The notes under the pieces are model-generated. The model worked only from the letters and a program-made list of their open reading frames with translations, had not been told where the DNA came from and searched no databases. A program made the position numbers and the translations under genes. DNA of 64,000 nucleotides from Posidonia oceanica (lineage: Eukaryota; Streptophyta; Magnoliopsida; Alismatales; Posidoniaceae), in NCBI GenBank assembly GCA_037176725.1, contig JAZBRS010000014.1, positions 71,468,501 to 71,532,500 of the forward strand. Direction: 5' to 3'. Each line of letters starts with the position of its first letter. Position 1 is the first letter of the stretch. Shown piece after piece: positions 33,008 to 44,700 of the stretch.

Positions 33008-34210
33008 ATGGGTTATCCAACTCTTGAAACCCCAGTGCACTGTTCTGAAACCCTGCGGGGTTGGATTGGCAAGCTTACTCAAGAAAATTGCAAGAAGCTG
33101 CGCCTCTAGGGCATACCTACAAAACTACTGAAGGCGGCTGATGTCGAAGTAAGCCATCACCTACTGTGCGCTGCCGCAAGATTCTGGAAGCCGGCGCACC
33201 ATGTCTTCCACTTCGGAAGAACTGAACTGACACCTACTCTAGAAGAGGTGCGCCGCATCTGTGGCTTCTCCCAGCTGATGGGACCGTCCATTTTCATGAG
33301 GCACGACAAGTACATAGCGGTCCTCTGCAAGCTATCTGGGCTATCTACTGACAGGTGCCAGCAAAGACTGATCTACACCAGCGGCTCCATGCCCATGCTG
33401 CGCCTACACTACATCGATGAGATCATAGACAAGCACGCTGAACTCGGAGATAATCTGTGGCTTCGGGGATTTGTCACCCGATTTCTAGGAAAGCTGATCT
33501 TCACTCATGGCCGGATGACAGTCGCGGTAGAAATTGCTGAAATCGCACTTGCTGTGGTGACTAGGCAGATAGACCTAGCACCAGTCATCCTGGCTAAAAC
33601 TTATTGCGGACTGGACCGCATCTCCCACCGCTGCTGCCACTTCCACGGCTGCGGAGTACTAGTACAGATCTGGCTGGCTGCACACCTTGAACTGAACTTA
33701 CTGCACCCACAGGGTCACATCATTGAAACATACTGCAACAGCGGCCAGGCTAAGACAATCAAAAAGGTCTCTGAAGAATACAAGAAGCTATCTGAGCTGA
33801 CGGACGACACCGTCACATGGCACATTATTCCATCTGCGGCTGAGCCTTTCACTATCTTCTTCGATACCCGTGATGCGTGACTCGTGGTGCTGCCTGGATT
33901 CACCGGAGGCGTGGAGTATCACCCCATCTGGGTCATGCAGCAGTTCGGCCTCCAGCAGGGCGCTTCAATAGACAGCACAGCCCCAAGGCTCCTTCAAGCA
34001 TATCCTTATGGGTCAACATCTGCTACAACTAAGTTGGCTGATCTTATGCAACATGGAGTGCGGTCTACTGACCTAGCATCTACACAAGGCTCGGGATGTA
34101 CTCCCGAATATCTGACGGAGGTACAAACATTCTGGCCTATCAGTGAGATACCTCCTGGTGCTCCGCAGTTCCCTGATTCCAAAAAGGCAAAGAAAGCCCG
34201 GACCGAATAG
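33008..34210 (+). pseudogene. Plant-mobile-domain-like (DUF7745/PMD type) ORF downstream of integrase
   Basis: A sense-strand ORF of 400 codons starts at ATG 33008 (MGYPTLETPVHCSETL). Early on it has ARFWKPAHHVFHFGRTELTP followed by TLEEVRRICGF, which resembles the start of the plant mobile domain / DUF7745 family (FW.P..H.F.FG..E..PTLEE); LWLRGFVTRFLGKLIF, LAKTYCGLDRIS and VLVQIWLAAHLELNL follow. PMD proteins are known both as host proteins (MAIN/MAIL group) and as passengers of transposable elements; the function of the transposon-borne forms is unknown. TAG at 33107 and TGA at 33878 interrupt a frame that otherwise stays open to TAG 34208. The lysine-rich end SKKAKKARTE may be a nuclear signal. 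Family assignment is from recalled motifs, not a search. Confidence 0.7.
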
Positions 34211-34718
34211 AGCGTCCATGTAACTGCCAGTCTATCTTCTACTGTAAACTTTTGGCCTATCACAGGAATGTAATTAAGTTCAATCAATACAAAGACGTTC
34301 TGAGCCACCTGTTTGCATTTCAAATCTGCTACAAATGCATGCATGATCATATCAATCATATCTGCAGGGCCCCTGGCCAGACTTGCTGCCAAACACCGCA
34401 GGAAAGTCCTCATCAATCAACCCAAGTGCTGACCCATGACATCTGAGCAAGCAAAGCTGCCGGCACCGTCATCCGGATCTTCATCCTTGGCTGGCACCCT
34501 CATCTGCCCAGCGATAGGTCCATCAACCTGTCATCATCCCGGGCTGGTACCCCAAACTACTCGTCTGGCAAATACGACAGTTTTGTCTTCACCCTCTGCT
34601 TTTGATGCCAAGGACGCGCTGGCATCTTTTGATCGCCTCTTGGTATCATTTTCCCTCTCTTTCCCTCATAATATTCTTGGTATCATGGGATGTTTCGCCC
34701 TCGCGAAATCTATTTCTT
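34211..34718 (+). other. Spacer before the repeat arrays, no gene seen
   Basis: No family match. The ORF beginning at 34436 runs from here into the tandem array and stays open because the array's long period (135 bp) is a multiple of three. Confidence 0.6.
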
Positions 34719-35422
34719 TGCCGGCCGATAAGTCCGATATCTTATCATCTCTTTCCCTTTGCTGGCCGGTAAGTCCGATATCTTATCATTCCTTCACCCC
34801 CTCTTTGCCGGCCGATAAGTCCGATATCTTATCATTCTATTCTTTTATTCATTTGCCGGTCGATAAGTCCGATATCTCATCATCTCTTTCCCTTTGCCGA
34901 CCGGTAAGTCCGATATCTTATCATTCCTTCACCCCCTCTTTGCCGGCCGATAAGTCCGATATCTTATCATTCTATTCTTTTATTCATTTGCCGATCGATA
35001 AGTCCGATATCTTATCATCTCTTTCCCTTTGCCGGCCAATAAGTCTGATATCTTATCATTCCTTCACCCCCTCTTTGCTGGCCGATAAGTCCGATATCTT
35101 ATCATTCTATTCTTTTATTCATTTGCCGGTCGATAAGTCTGATATCTTATCATCTCTTTCCCTTTGCCAAGCGATAAGTCCGATATCTTATCATTCCTTC
35201 ACCCCCTCTTTGCCGGCCGATAAGTCCAATATCTTATCATTCTATTCTTTTATTCATTTGCCGGTCGATAAGTCCGATATCTTATCATTCCTTCATCCCC
35301 TCTTTGCCGGCTGATAAGTCCGATATCTTATCATTCTATTCTTTTATTTATTTGCCAACCGATAAGTCCGATATCTTATCACCCCTTTCCCTTTGCCGGC
35401 CGATAAATCCGATATCTTATCA
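34719..35422 (+). repeat. Higher-order tandem array of GATAAG-CTTATC palindromic units (16 copies)
   Basis: Sixteen copies of the core GATAAGTCCGATATCTTATC, a 6-bp inverted repeat around an 8-nt centre, are separated by three linker types in the order A (CTCTTTCCCTTTGC), B (CCTTCACCCCCTCTTTGC), C (CTATTCTTTTATTCATTTGC). The first cores of the first five A-B-C sets are at 34727, 34862, 34997, 35132 and 35267: exactly 135 bp each, a higher-order repeat. One A linker is missing between copies 13 and 14. The core GATAAG is also an I-box/GATA-factor site in both orientations. Confidence 0.93.
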
Positions 35423-35576
35423 ATCTTTTTCTTATCAATCTTTCAATCAATCAATCATCCTTTTTCTTACCAATCAATCAATCACTCTTTTTCTTATCAA
35501 TCAATCATCATTTTTCTTACCAATCAATCAATTACTCTTTTTCTTATCAATCAATCAATCAATCAATCACTGCTCT
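35423..35576 (+). repeat. Imperfect (CAAT)n / CTTTTTCTTA microrepeat
   Basis: CAATCAATCAATCA words alternate with CTCTTTTTCTTATC at ~35-50-bp spacing, linking the two palindromic arrays. Confidence 0.8.
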
Positions 35577-36520
35577 TTCCGGTTGATAGGTCCGTAAACT
35601 ATCATCTTGGGCTGATATCTTATCTAGCCCGCAGTTGTGTTATACGGCTGACATCCAGTAACTGTCCCTCGTAATTGCATTTTCCGGTTGATAGAACCGT
35701 AAACTATCACTCTCTAGTTGATGATCCAAAACTCATCCTTGGCTGATATCCAAAACTATCACTTACAATTACGTTATACGGCTGATATCCAGTAACTATC
35801 CTTCGCAATTGCACTTTCCGGTTGATAAGACCGTAAACTATCGCTCCCGGTTGATAGGCCCGTAAACTATCGCTCCCGGTTGATAGGCCCGTAAACTATC
35901 ATTTGCAATTGCATTATACGACTGATAACCAGCAACTATCCCTCATGATTGCGCTTTCCGGTTGATAGGACCGTAAACTATCACTCCCGATTAATAGGTC
36001 CGTAAACTATCGCTTCCGGTTGATAGGTCCGTAAACTATCGCTTCCGGTTGATAGGACCGTAAACTATCGCTGCGCCAATCATGTTATACGGCTGATATC
36101 TAGTAACTATCACTTGCAAATGCCCTTTCCGATTGATAGGACCGTAAACTATCGCTCCCGATTGATAGGCCTGTAAACTATCGCTCCTGGTTGATAGGCC
36201 CATAAACTATCGCTTCCGGTTGATAGGACCGTAAACTATCATTCTCTGGCATTTGCATTATACGGCTGATAACCAGTAACTATCACTCATGAATTGTGCT
36301 TCCGGTTGATAGGACCGTAAACTATCGCTCCCGGTTGATAGGCCCATAAACTATCGCTTCCGGTTGATAGGACCGTAAACTATCCTGCACAATCATGTTT
36401 TACGGCTGATATCCAGTAACTATCACTCACAAGTGCTTCCGGTTGATAGGTCAGTAAATTATCGCTTCCGGTTGATAGGACCGTAAACTATCCGGCCGAT
36501 AAGCCCAACACCTTATCACC
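35577..36520 (+). repeat. Second palindromic array: GATAGG-ACCGTAAACTATC and GCTGATATCCAGTAACTATC units
   Basis: About 18 units of the type GGTTGATAGGACCGTAAACT followed by ATC (stem GATAG/CTATC) and about seven of the type GGCTGATATCCAGTAACTAT are mixed, with clusters of the first spaced 30 bp apart (for example 35820-35900, 35960-36070, 36120-36240). The last unit near 36495 (GATAAGCCCAACACCTTATC) returns to the first array's stem. Each unit again has a short inverted repeat, with unrelated centre and linker. Confidence 0.9.
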
Positions 36521-37001
36521 CTTTTCGCGCGACTTTGTCCCAGGAAGGCAAAGTCCCGCATCCCCTTGCGATAGGAGAGTCAGCCTCTCTCCCTTCGCAC
36601 CCTTTTTGCTAGCTTGCTCCCCGGGCGGGGACAAGCTGCACTTTTCTTTCTCGCCTTGTCACGCAAGTTTGGCCTGCCTGCCGGGTCTTTGCGCCACATC
36701 GCGTTTCTATTTTGGCAATCTTCTTTTGCATCATCTTTGCACTTTCCTTTTCTAGCACCGTATACTAGTCCAGCATCATCAGCATCTTGTGCTGCATCAG
36801 CATTCTTAGCTGTACTAACTTTTGCACTAATATTTGCATTGCATTTGCATTAGCATGCATTGCATACATTGCATCTCATCCATCTGCACCTGCACTTTGC
36901 ATTACGGCAACGAGCTACGACTTTCGGTGCATCCGCCAAATAAGTAACTCATGCCAATAGCAATCTTCTACTCCCGTCGGTTGGATGGGGTGTCTTGTCA
37001 A
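36521..37001 (+). other. Element 3' untranslated region, no gene seen
   Basis: C/T-rich sequence followed by TTGCATTGCAT-type words (36830-36870). No coding match. Confidence 0.6.
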
Positions 37002-37050
37002 CCCTGAGCAGCGACCTCGTTTCGCTTGACCTCGCTCAGGGAGGGGCATC
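37002..37050 (+). other. Hairpin abutting the polypurine tract before the 3' LTR
   Basis: CCCTGAGC (37002-37009) pairs with GCTCAGGG (37034-37041), and inside it AGCGA (37010-37014) pairs with TCGCT (37022-37026). The right arm overlaps the polypurine stretch AGGGAGGGG (37038-37046), followed by CATC and the LTR. The tract primes plus-strand synthesis; the hairpin may present or mask it. Confidence 0.65.
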
Positions 37051-40000
37051 GGTTGACACCCCAATTCGACAGGCATGATCAATTGGGATCTCCTGGTGAC
37101 TTCTGGATCTAAATCGAGGTCTAAACCTACATATTCCTTTTCGTCCTTCTCTCCAAAACAAGTCCAAACTTAACCTAAAATTACATCCCTTTCCCAAGCC
37201 CAAAAACTATCCAAAAATCATAGGAAAACTCACCATCCCCAACTTAGCAAACCTACCCAAAAACCCTCAAAATTTTCAAACCAAAACCACTCCCAAAAAT
37301 CCTAGAAAACCTAGGTAAAACTACCCTTTTTCTACACCTCAAAACCCTTCCAAAACTTTCCCAAATCCAAACCCAAACGCTAGGTCCAATACTAGAGACC
37401 CTAGGCCACACACTCCCCAAATTTCACTTCTTTTCTAAACCTCTAACCCCTTCATTTACCCAAATTATACTTTTCTCTCTCCTAGATTACTCTTTTCTCT
37501 CTCCTCTCTCTCTCCTGATTATCCTCCTTCTTTTCACCCCCTTCTCTCCCTTCTTCTTGCCTGGCTGTGGGCCCCCCTTGTGCATCTATCTCTTCTGAAT
37601 CTTATTTGTATTTTTACCTTATTTTTAGCATTTTCTTTGACTTTCAAAAAATTATTTTCTTTCAACTCTTCCTTTTCCTCTCTACTTCTTCATTTCTCCT
37701 TTTCCTTCTTCCTTTTTCTTTTCTTTTCCTCTCTTCTACTAAATCCCTAAAAATCCTTAAAAACCTTTAAAATCCTAAAAACAAAAGGAAAACAAACCAA
37801 AACCCTAAGAAAAATAATTAAAAACACTAAACAAATAATTAAAAAACAAAAGCCTAACTAAATCTAACTAAAACCAAAAACCAAGAATGCAACTTAAAAA
37901 ATACAAGACTAATAAAAAGAAAATGCTATAAAATCAAGGAAAAAACCAAAATATAATTAAAACAAGCAAAGGTAAAAACCCTACTAAAAAACAATCAAAA
38001 ACAATTCCTAAAGAGAAAAGAAAACAATTAAAAAATGCAAAGGCAAGTAATTAAGAAAAAAACCTAACTTAACAATCCTAAAAGGAAACAATTTGAAAAC
38101 TTAATTAAAATAATAATAATAATAATAATAACAAACAATCAAAATTTAAGAACACCTAAATAAAAACTTAACAAGAAGACCTAACCTAAAAAATGTTAAA
38201 AGAAATTAACAAACAAAATCAAATCTAAAAGGAAACTTAAATAAAACCCTAAAAGATTAAAATCAAAAGCCAAAACTTATCCTAATTAATCTGAAAACAA
38301 TCTTTAAAAAAACCCTAATCAAAATCTCAAATATTTAACAAGAAAAACATAATTAAAAAACAATTTAAAAGACCTAAAAAGCATTTAAACATATCATAGA
38401 CAATTTAAACCTTAAAAACCCTAATCAAAACTAAAACTCATTAATCTTAATTAACTGATAAAAAATAATCATTAAAAAACTTAATCAAAGTCCTAACTTA
38501 AAACACAACCATTCTAAAAACCTTTCCCATTTTTATTTTATTTTTATTTTTTTTATTTCCTTCTTCTTTCCCCTATTCTTTTCTCTTTCTTCCTTTCTTC
38601 CTTTCTTTCTATTTTTTCCTTCTTTTTTCCTGGGCCAAGTCCGGCCCGTTCCACCCCTTCCTCTCCTTCCTTCTTTCTTTTCTTTCTTTCTTTTATTTCT
38701 TCTTTTCCTCAGCTCGCGGCCAAAGCCCAGCCCGTTCGCCTTCAGCCTCCTCCTTCCATCTCCTTCTTCTTCTTCTTCCACAGTTCTTCTTCCTCTCCCG
38801 CCAGTCTCCCTCCTTCTCTTCAAAAACTCAATTCTCTCTTCCCTCTCGATCCCATCAGCCTCCAGCTCACTCCTCCTCTCTCAGCTCTCAGCAGGATCTT
38901 CGAGGAGCATTCAATGCGCATCGCCTCCGCCTGTCCTCGCTGCTGCAGCTACTGCTCCCGCCTGTGGATTTTCAAAATCCAGCATGCCCTTCACTCCTTC
39001 AGCTCCTGATAAAGCCTCCTCTCCACTCCTCCTTCACTGCCTTTTTGTCATCCGAGAGAGAGCAACAATCCAGAGAGCAGAAGCCACCCAGAACTCCCTC
39101 CTTCTTCCACTGAAATCGAGCCCCCTTCTTCTTCTTCCTTTTCACTGGAACCAGAGCATCCAACAGCCCTCAAACTTCTCCCAATTCACCCCCCGACCTC
39201 AGCCAAACTTCCACCATCACAGCCTCCCGTTTCACGACCAAATCCACCCCGAAATCACCCCGAACCACTCTGAAACCACTCACAGAACCCAACACTTCCC
39301 CTTCCAAAATTCCAAGCGCATCAGACCACTAAATCCCTCCAAACTCCACCCTGCAACTTACCAGAATCCCATCTCCCCAAAGCACCAGAGCCTTAGCCAT
39401 CTCCTCCCCCACAGCCGGAGCCATCCACAGCAAACACCTCTGCCCTTTTTTTCAGAAAATCACCCGACTACCCAATCTCCCCCTCCAGGCATCCCCCAGC
39501 CCTCCTCTGAATCTAGAAACACTCACCAAGCAACCAAGAGTACACCGCCACCTTCCATTTGAGCCAGGGAGCAGCGAACATCTCCCCCCACCTCAGGCAA
39601 CCCCCAGCACACCTACTGAAACGATTTCCTTCTCCGGGCCGCGAAGCTTCACTCCAGACGCTCAGGAAGCTCCGGAGGACTCCACCGAGTTGATCCAGAT
39701 GCCTGGAAGCCATCGACGACCTCCGCAGCGCTCAGTCCAACCTCGCCGACCTCTGCTGAGACAGCCGACGTCGGGGGAACGCTCCGGACGCCAGAACAGG
39801 TGCCATCTCTTCCCATTAGTTTAGTTTTTTCCTCTACATGCTTCCTGGCCTGTTAGAATAGGATTCTGCCCTCTCTCTTGCCGGGTCAACGCCGCTGTCT
39901 CCTTTCTTCTCCGACGAGCTCCGGCTCTGTCACGCCGCTCCGGTCAGCAGAAGCCCGCTCCGATCATCGCCCGAGGTCCGGGGGGCTTCCAGGAGCACGA

Positions 40001-41774
40001 CTGTGCTTCCAGAATGCTCCCTCGATGCTCTGGCCCTCCGATCTGCTTCGAAGTCTTCTGCACTGTTCCGACGTCTTCTTCAGCCATCACCAGGCTCCGT
40101 CACGGCTCCGCGACGCTGCTCCGAGGTTCGTCAGGCTCCGGTGAAGCTCGCCGACCAGTCATCGCCTCACCAGCACCCCTCTTCCTCCCTCGACGGCCGC
40201 TGGTAGCAACTGCTACAGTGGTCATCATTCTGTGTAAACACTGTAGCTTTATCTTCCTTAACCATGCTATTTTGCCATTAAATTGCATTTTTACCTTGCG
40301 TTCTTATTTTATTACATTCTGGTCCTGCCTTTGTTTAAGATTCATTTAATTCTGAATTTAAATCTTATTAAATTGCATGAAAAACTTAAAAGACTGTCTA
40401 ATTGCATGTTGGTCCTTCTGCTATGTTTTCTCTTTAAGTTCATTTTAGTTCAAGCCCTCTGGTTTTTCATTATTGCATGTTAGTCCTTTAATTAATAATC
40501 TGATTTAATGCTTTATTTTACCTTAGTAAATTGTATTTTTAAACCCTGTCTTTTTCATCATTTGCATTTTAGTCCTCTGTTCTGTTAACTTATGCATTTA
40601 TTTTGCATCTTTCCTTACTGCATTGCATCATTTCCCCCATGCATTTTAATTTTTACATATAGGTCCTCCATATCATGCACAGCATCTGTTAAATCACATT
40701 TTTGCTTATAAAATTGCATTTTAGACCCTACACATTTCAAAATTACACAGAAGTCCCCTGCATGCTTATTAAACTCATTTAAATGCATATTTTTGCTTAT
40801 AAAATTGCATTTTAGACCCTGCATATTTAAAAATTGCATATAGGTCCTCTGTTTGCATTCACAGACCATTTAAGACCACTTTTTTGCTTACAAAATTGCA
40901 TTTCAATCCCTGCATGTTTCATAATGGCATGTTAATCCTCCACATGATTTCAAAACTTATCCTAATGCATGTTTACCTCATAAAATTGCATTTTGAACCC
41001 TACATTTTGCAAAATTGCACCTAGACCCTCCAGTTTTTAAAAATCTTGCATAAAAGCTCCTAACTTTTCCAAATCTTTGCATTTAGACCCCCACTTTTTC
41101 GAAAATTGCATATAAGTCCCCAAGTTTTCTAAAAAGTCATCCATAGCTCTTTTCTTGCATTATTGCATGCATTGCACTCATGCATCTTTGCATTTGGCAT
41201 TCTTGCACACACTTAAGCATTCTTAGCCTCTATTTCGCCTGGTTCGGAACACAAACAGCGTCGCTGAGCACTTAGACTGCACGTTTACTTTCGAACATTG
41301 CATCCCATCACTTAGAGCACACCTTTGAGCATTCATTCAGGCATTCATTGGCATTTTGGCATTCAAACCTGCATTTCCCTGCGTATGCGAGCGTAAGCCT
41401 AGAAAGACCGATTGTCAGGGGTGCCTAACACCTTCCCCACACGTAACAGGAATCCTTGCCCAGTCTTTTGGCCCGCAATGACCATATTGCCCTTATCCTA
41501 GGCATGAGTCATATCATTTGTATTCATTTGCACTTGCTTTCTCTTGCATTGCTTCGCATTGCATCTTTTGCTTGGTTTTGCGTGTTAACACACGCATTTC
41601 CCTCGATTTTCCTTGTCTCTCGATAATAGACACGGTGGCGACTCTGAATTGTCTTATCTTCTTCTTTTCTTATCTTTTCTCCTCTGTTTTAAGTGTTTTT
41701 CGAGTTGAACCCTTCTCCTCGGACTTAGCCGCTTATAGTGAGCCTGATTCCGATCGGTGCACGCGAGCTTCTGG
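37051..41774 (+). repeat. 3' LTR of the giant element, truncated at its 3' end
   Basis: It matches the 5' LTR from its first bases (GGTTGACACC, with the leading T mutated) to CGCGAGCTTCTGG at 41774, equivalent to 21272. The last ~38 nt of the LTR (to ...ATTACTACA) are missing and an inverted LTR segment follows at once. It lacks the ~1.2 kb containing the minisatellite: the join is CTCTATTT/CGCC near 41235, with TTT at both breakpoints in the 5' LTR. Near 38940 it has CAGCTACTGCTCCCGCC where the 5' LTR has a shorter variant; the inverted arm shares the 3' LTR form. Confidence 0.9.
41380..41505 (+). promoter_or_regulatory. Conserved LTR core block (3' LTR of giant element)
   Basis: Same ordered words as at 20868-20995, including GGTGCCTAACACCTTCCCCA and CGTAACAGGAATCC, with a short deletion inside the CGATTNTCAGGGG segment. 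Confidence 0.6.
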
Positions 41775-41777
41775 CAA

Positions 41778-44700
41778 AGGGGTGCTGGTGAGGCGCTGAC
41801 TGGTCGGCGAGCTTCACCGGAGCCTGACGAACCTCGGAGCAGCGTCGCGGAGCCGTGACGGAGCCTGGTGATGGCCGAAGAAGACGTCGGAACAGTGCAG
41901 AAGACTTCGAAGCAGATCGGAGGGCCAGAGCATCGAGGGAGCATTCTGGAAGCACAGTCGTGCTCCTGGAAGCTCCCCAGACCTCGGGCGATGATCGGAG
42001 CGGGCTTCTGCTGACCGGAGCGGCGTGACAGAGCCGGAGCTCGTCGGAGAAGAAAGGAGACAGTGGCGTTGACCCGGCGAGAGAGAGGACAGAATCCTAT
42101 TCTAACAGGCCAGGAAGCATGCAGAGGAAAAAACTAAACTAATGGGAAGAGATGGCACCTGTTCTGGCGTCCGGAGCATTCCCCCAACGTCGGCTGTCTC
42201 AGCAGAGGTCGGCGAGGTTGGACTGAGCGCTGCGGAGGTCGTCGATGGCTTCCAGGCGTCTGGATCAACTCGGTGGAGTCCTCTGGAGCTTCCTGAGCGT
42301 CTGGAGTGAAGCTTCGCGGCCCGGAGAAGGAAATCGTTTCAGTAGGTGTGCTGGGGGTCGCCTGAGGTGGGGGGAGATGTTCGCTGCTCCCTGGCTCAAA
42401 TGGAAGGTGGCGGTGTACTCCTGGTTGCTTGGTGAGTGTTTTTGGATTCAGAGGAGGGCTGGTGGAGGCCTGGAGGGGGAGATTGGGTAGTCGGGTGATT
42501 TTCTGAAAAAAAGGGCAGAGGTGTTTGCTGTGGATGGCTCCGGCTGTGGGGGAGGAGATGGCTAGGGCTCTGGTGCTTTGGGGAGATGGGATTCTGGTAA
42601 GTTGCAGGGTGGAGTTTGGAGGGATTTAGTGGTCTGATGCGCTTGGAATTTTGGAAGGGAAAGTGTTGGGTTCTGTGAGTGGTTTCAGAGTGGTTCGGGG
42701 TGATTTCGGGGTGGATTTGGTCGTGGAACGGGAGGCTGTGATGGTGGAAGTTTGGCCGAGATCGGGGGGTGAATTGGGAGAAGTTTGAGGGCTGTTGGAT
42801 GCTCTGGTTCCAGTGAAAAGGAAGAAGAAGAAGGGGGCTCGATTTCAGTGGAAGAAGGAGGGAGTTCTGGGTGGCTTCTGCTCTCTGGATTGTTGCTCTC
42901 TCTCGGATGACAAAAAGGCAGTGAAGGAGGAGTGGAGAGGAGGCTTTATCAGGAGCTGAAGGAGTGAAGGGCATGCTGGATTTTGAAAATCCACAGGCGG
43001 GAGCAGTAGCTGCAGCAGCGAGGACAGGCGGAGGCGACGCGCATTGAATGCTCCTCGAAGATCCTGCTGAGAGCTGAGAGAGGAGGAGTGAGCTGGAGGC
43101 TGATGGGATCGAGAGGGAAGAGAGAATTGAGTTTTTGAAGAGAAGGAGGGAGACTGGCGGGAGAGGAAGAAGAACTGTGGAAGAAGAAGAAGAAGGAGAA
43201 GGAAGGAGGAGGCTGAAGGCGAACGGGCTGGGCTTTGGCCGCGAGCTGAGGAAAAGAAGAAATAAAAGAAAGAAAGAAAAGAAAGAAGGAAGGAGAGGAA
43301 GGGGTGGAACGGGTCGGACTGGGCCCAGGAAAAAAGAAGGAAAAAATAGAAAGAAAGGAAGAAAGGAAGAAAGGGAAAAGAATAGGGGAAAGAAGAAGGA
43401 AATAAAAAAGATAAAAATAAAATAAAAATGGGAAAGGTTTTTAGAATGGTTGTGTTTTAAATTAGGACTTTGATTAAGTTTTTTAATGATTATTTTTTAT
43501 CAGTTAATTAAGATTAAAGAGTTTTAGTTTTGATTAGGGTTTTTAAGGTTTAAATTGTCTATGATTTGTTTAAATGCTTTTTAGGTCTTAAATTGTTTTT
43601 TAATTATGTTTTTCTTGTTAAATATTTGAGATTTTGATTAGGGTTTTTTTAAAGATTGTTTTCAGATTAATTAGGATAAGTTTTGGCTTTTGATTTTAAT
43701 CTTTTAGGGTTTTGTTTAAGTTTCCTTTTAGATTTGATTTTGTTTGTTAATTTCTTTTAACATTTTTTAGGTTAGGTCTTCTTGTTAAGTTTTTAATTAG
43801 GTGTTCTTAAATTTTGATTGTTTGTTATTATTATTATTATTTAATTAAGTTTTCAAATTGTTTCCTTTTAGGATTGTTAAGTTAGGTTTTTTTCTTAATT
43901 ACTTGCCTTAGCATTTTTTAATTGTTTTCTTTTCTCTTTAGGAATTGTTTTTTATTGTTTTTTAGTAGGGGTTTTACCTTTGCTTGTTTTGATTATATTT
44001 TGATTTTTTCCTTGATTTTATAGCATTTTCTTTTTATTAGTCTTGCATTTTTTAAGTTGCATTCTTGGTTTTTGGTTTTAGTTAGATTTAGTTAGGCTTT
44101 TGTTTTTTAATTGTTTGTTTAGTGTTTTTAATTATTTTTCTTAGGATTTTGGTTTGTTTTCCTTTTGTTTTTAGGATTTTAAAGGTTGTTAAGGATTTTT
44201 AGGGATTTAATAGAAGAGAGGAAAAGAAAAGAAAAAGGAAGAAGGAAAAGGAGAAATGAAGAAGTAGAGAGGAAAAGGAAGAGTTGAAAGAAAATAATTT
44301 TTTGAAAGTCAAAGAAAATGCTAAAAATAAGGTAAAAATACAAATAAGATTCAGAAGAGATAGATGCACAAGGGAGGCCCACAACCAGGCAAGAAGAAGG
44401 GAGAGAAGGGGGTGAAAAGAAGGAGGATAATCAGGAGAGAGAGAGAGGAGAGAGAAAAGAATAATCCAAGAGAGAGAAAAGGATAATTTGGGTAAATGAA
44501 GGGGTTAGAGGTTTAGAAAAGAAGTGAAATTTGGGGAGTGTGTGGCCTAGGATCTCTAGTGTTGGACCTAGGGTTTGGGTTTGGATTTGGGAAAGTTTTG
44601 AAAGGGTTTTGAGGTGTAGAAAAAGGGTAGTTTTACCTTTGTTTTCTAGAGTTTTTGGGAGTGGTTTTGGTTTGAAATTTTTGAGGGTTTTTGGGTAGGT

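Noticed and set aside
34436..35314. 292-codon ORF with PADKSDILS repeats
   Set aside because: The 135-bp array period is divisible by three, so one frame stays open by arithmetic; subunit steps (41, 46, 48) are not codon multiples, which argues against coding selection.
34719..36520. CRISPR-like array (regular repeats with palindromes)
   Set aside because: Linkers are repeated, not unique spacers, the genome is a plant, and there are no cas genes.
38984..39562. 192-codon ORF, also present inverted at 42396-42974
   Set aside because: It recurs because the LTR is repeated; the 5' LTR copy (~17270-17850) lacks the same ATG context, and composition is Pro/Ser/His-rich without a domain. I treat it as LTR sequence.
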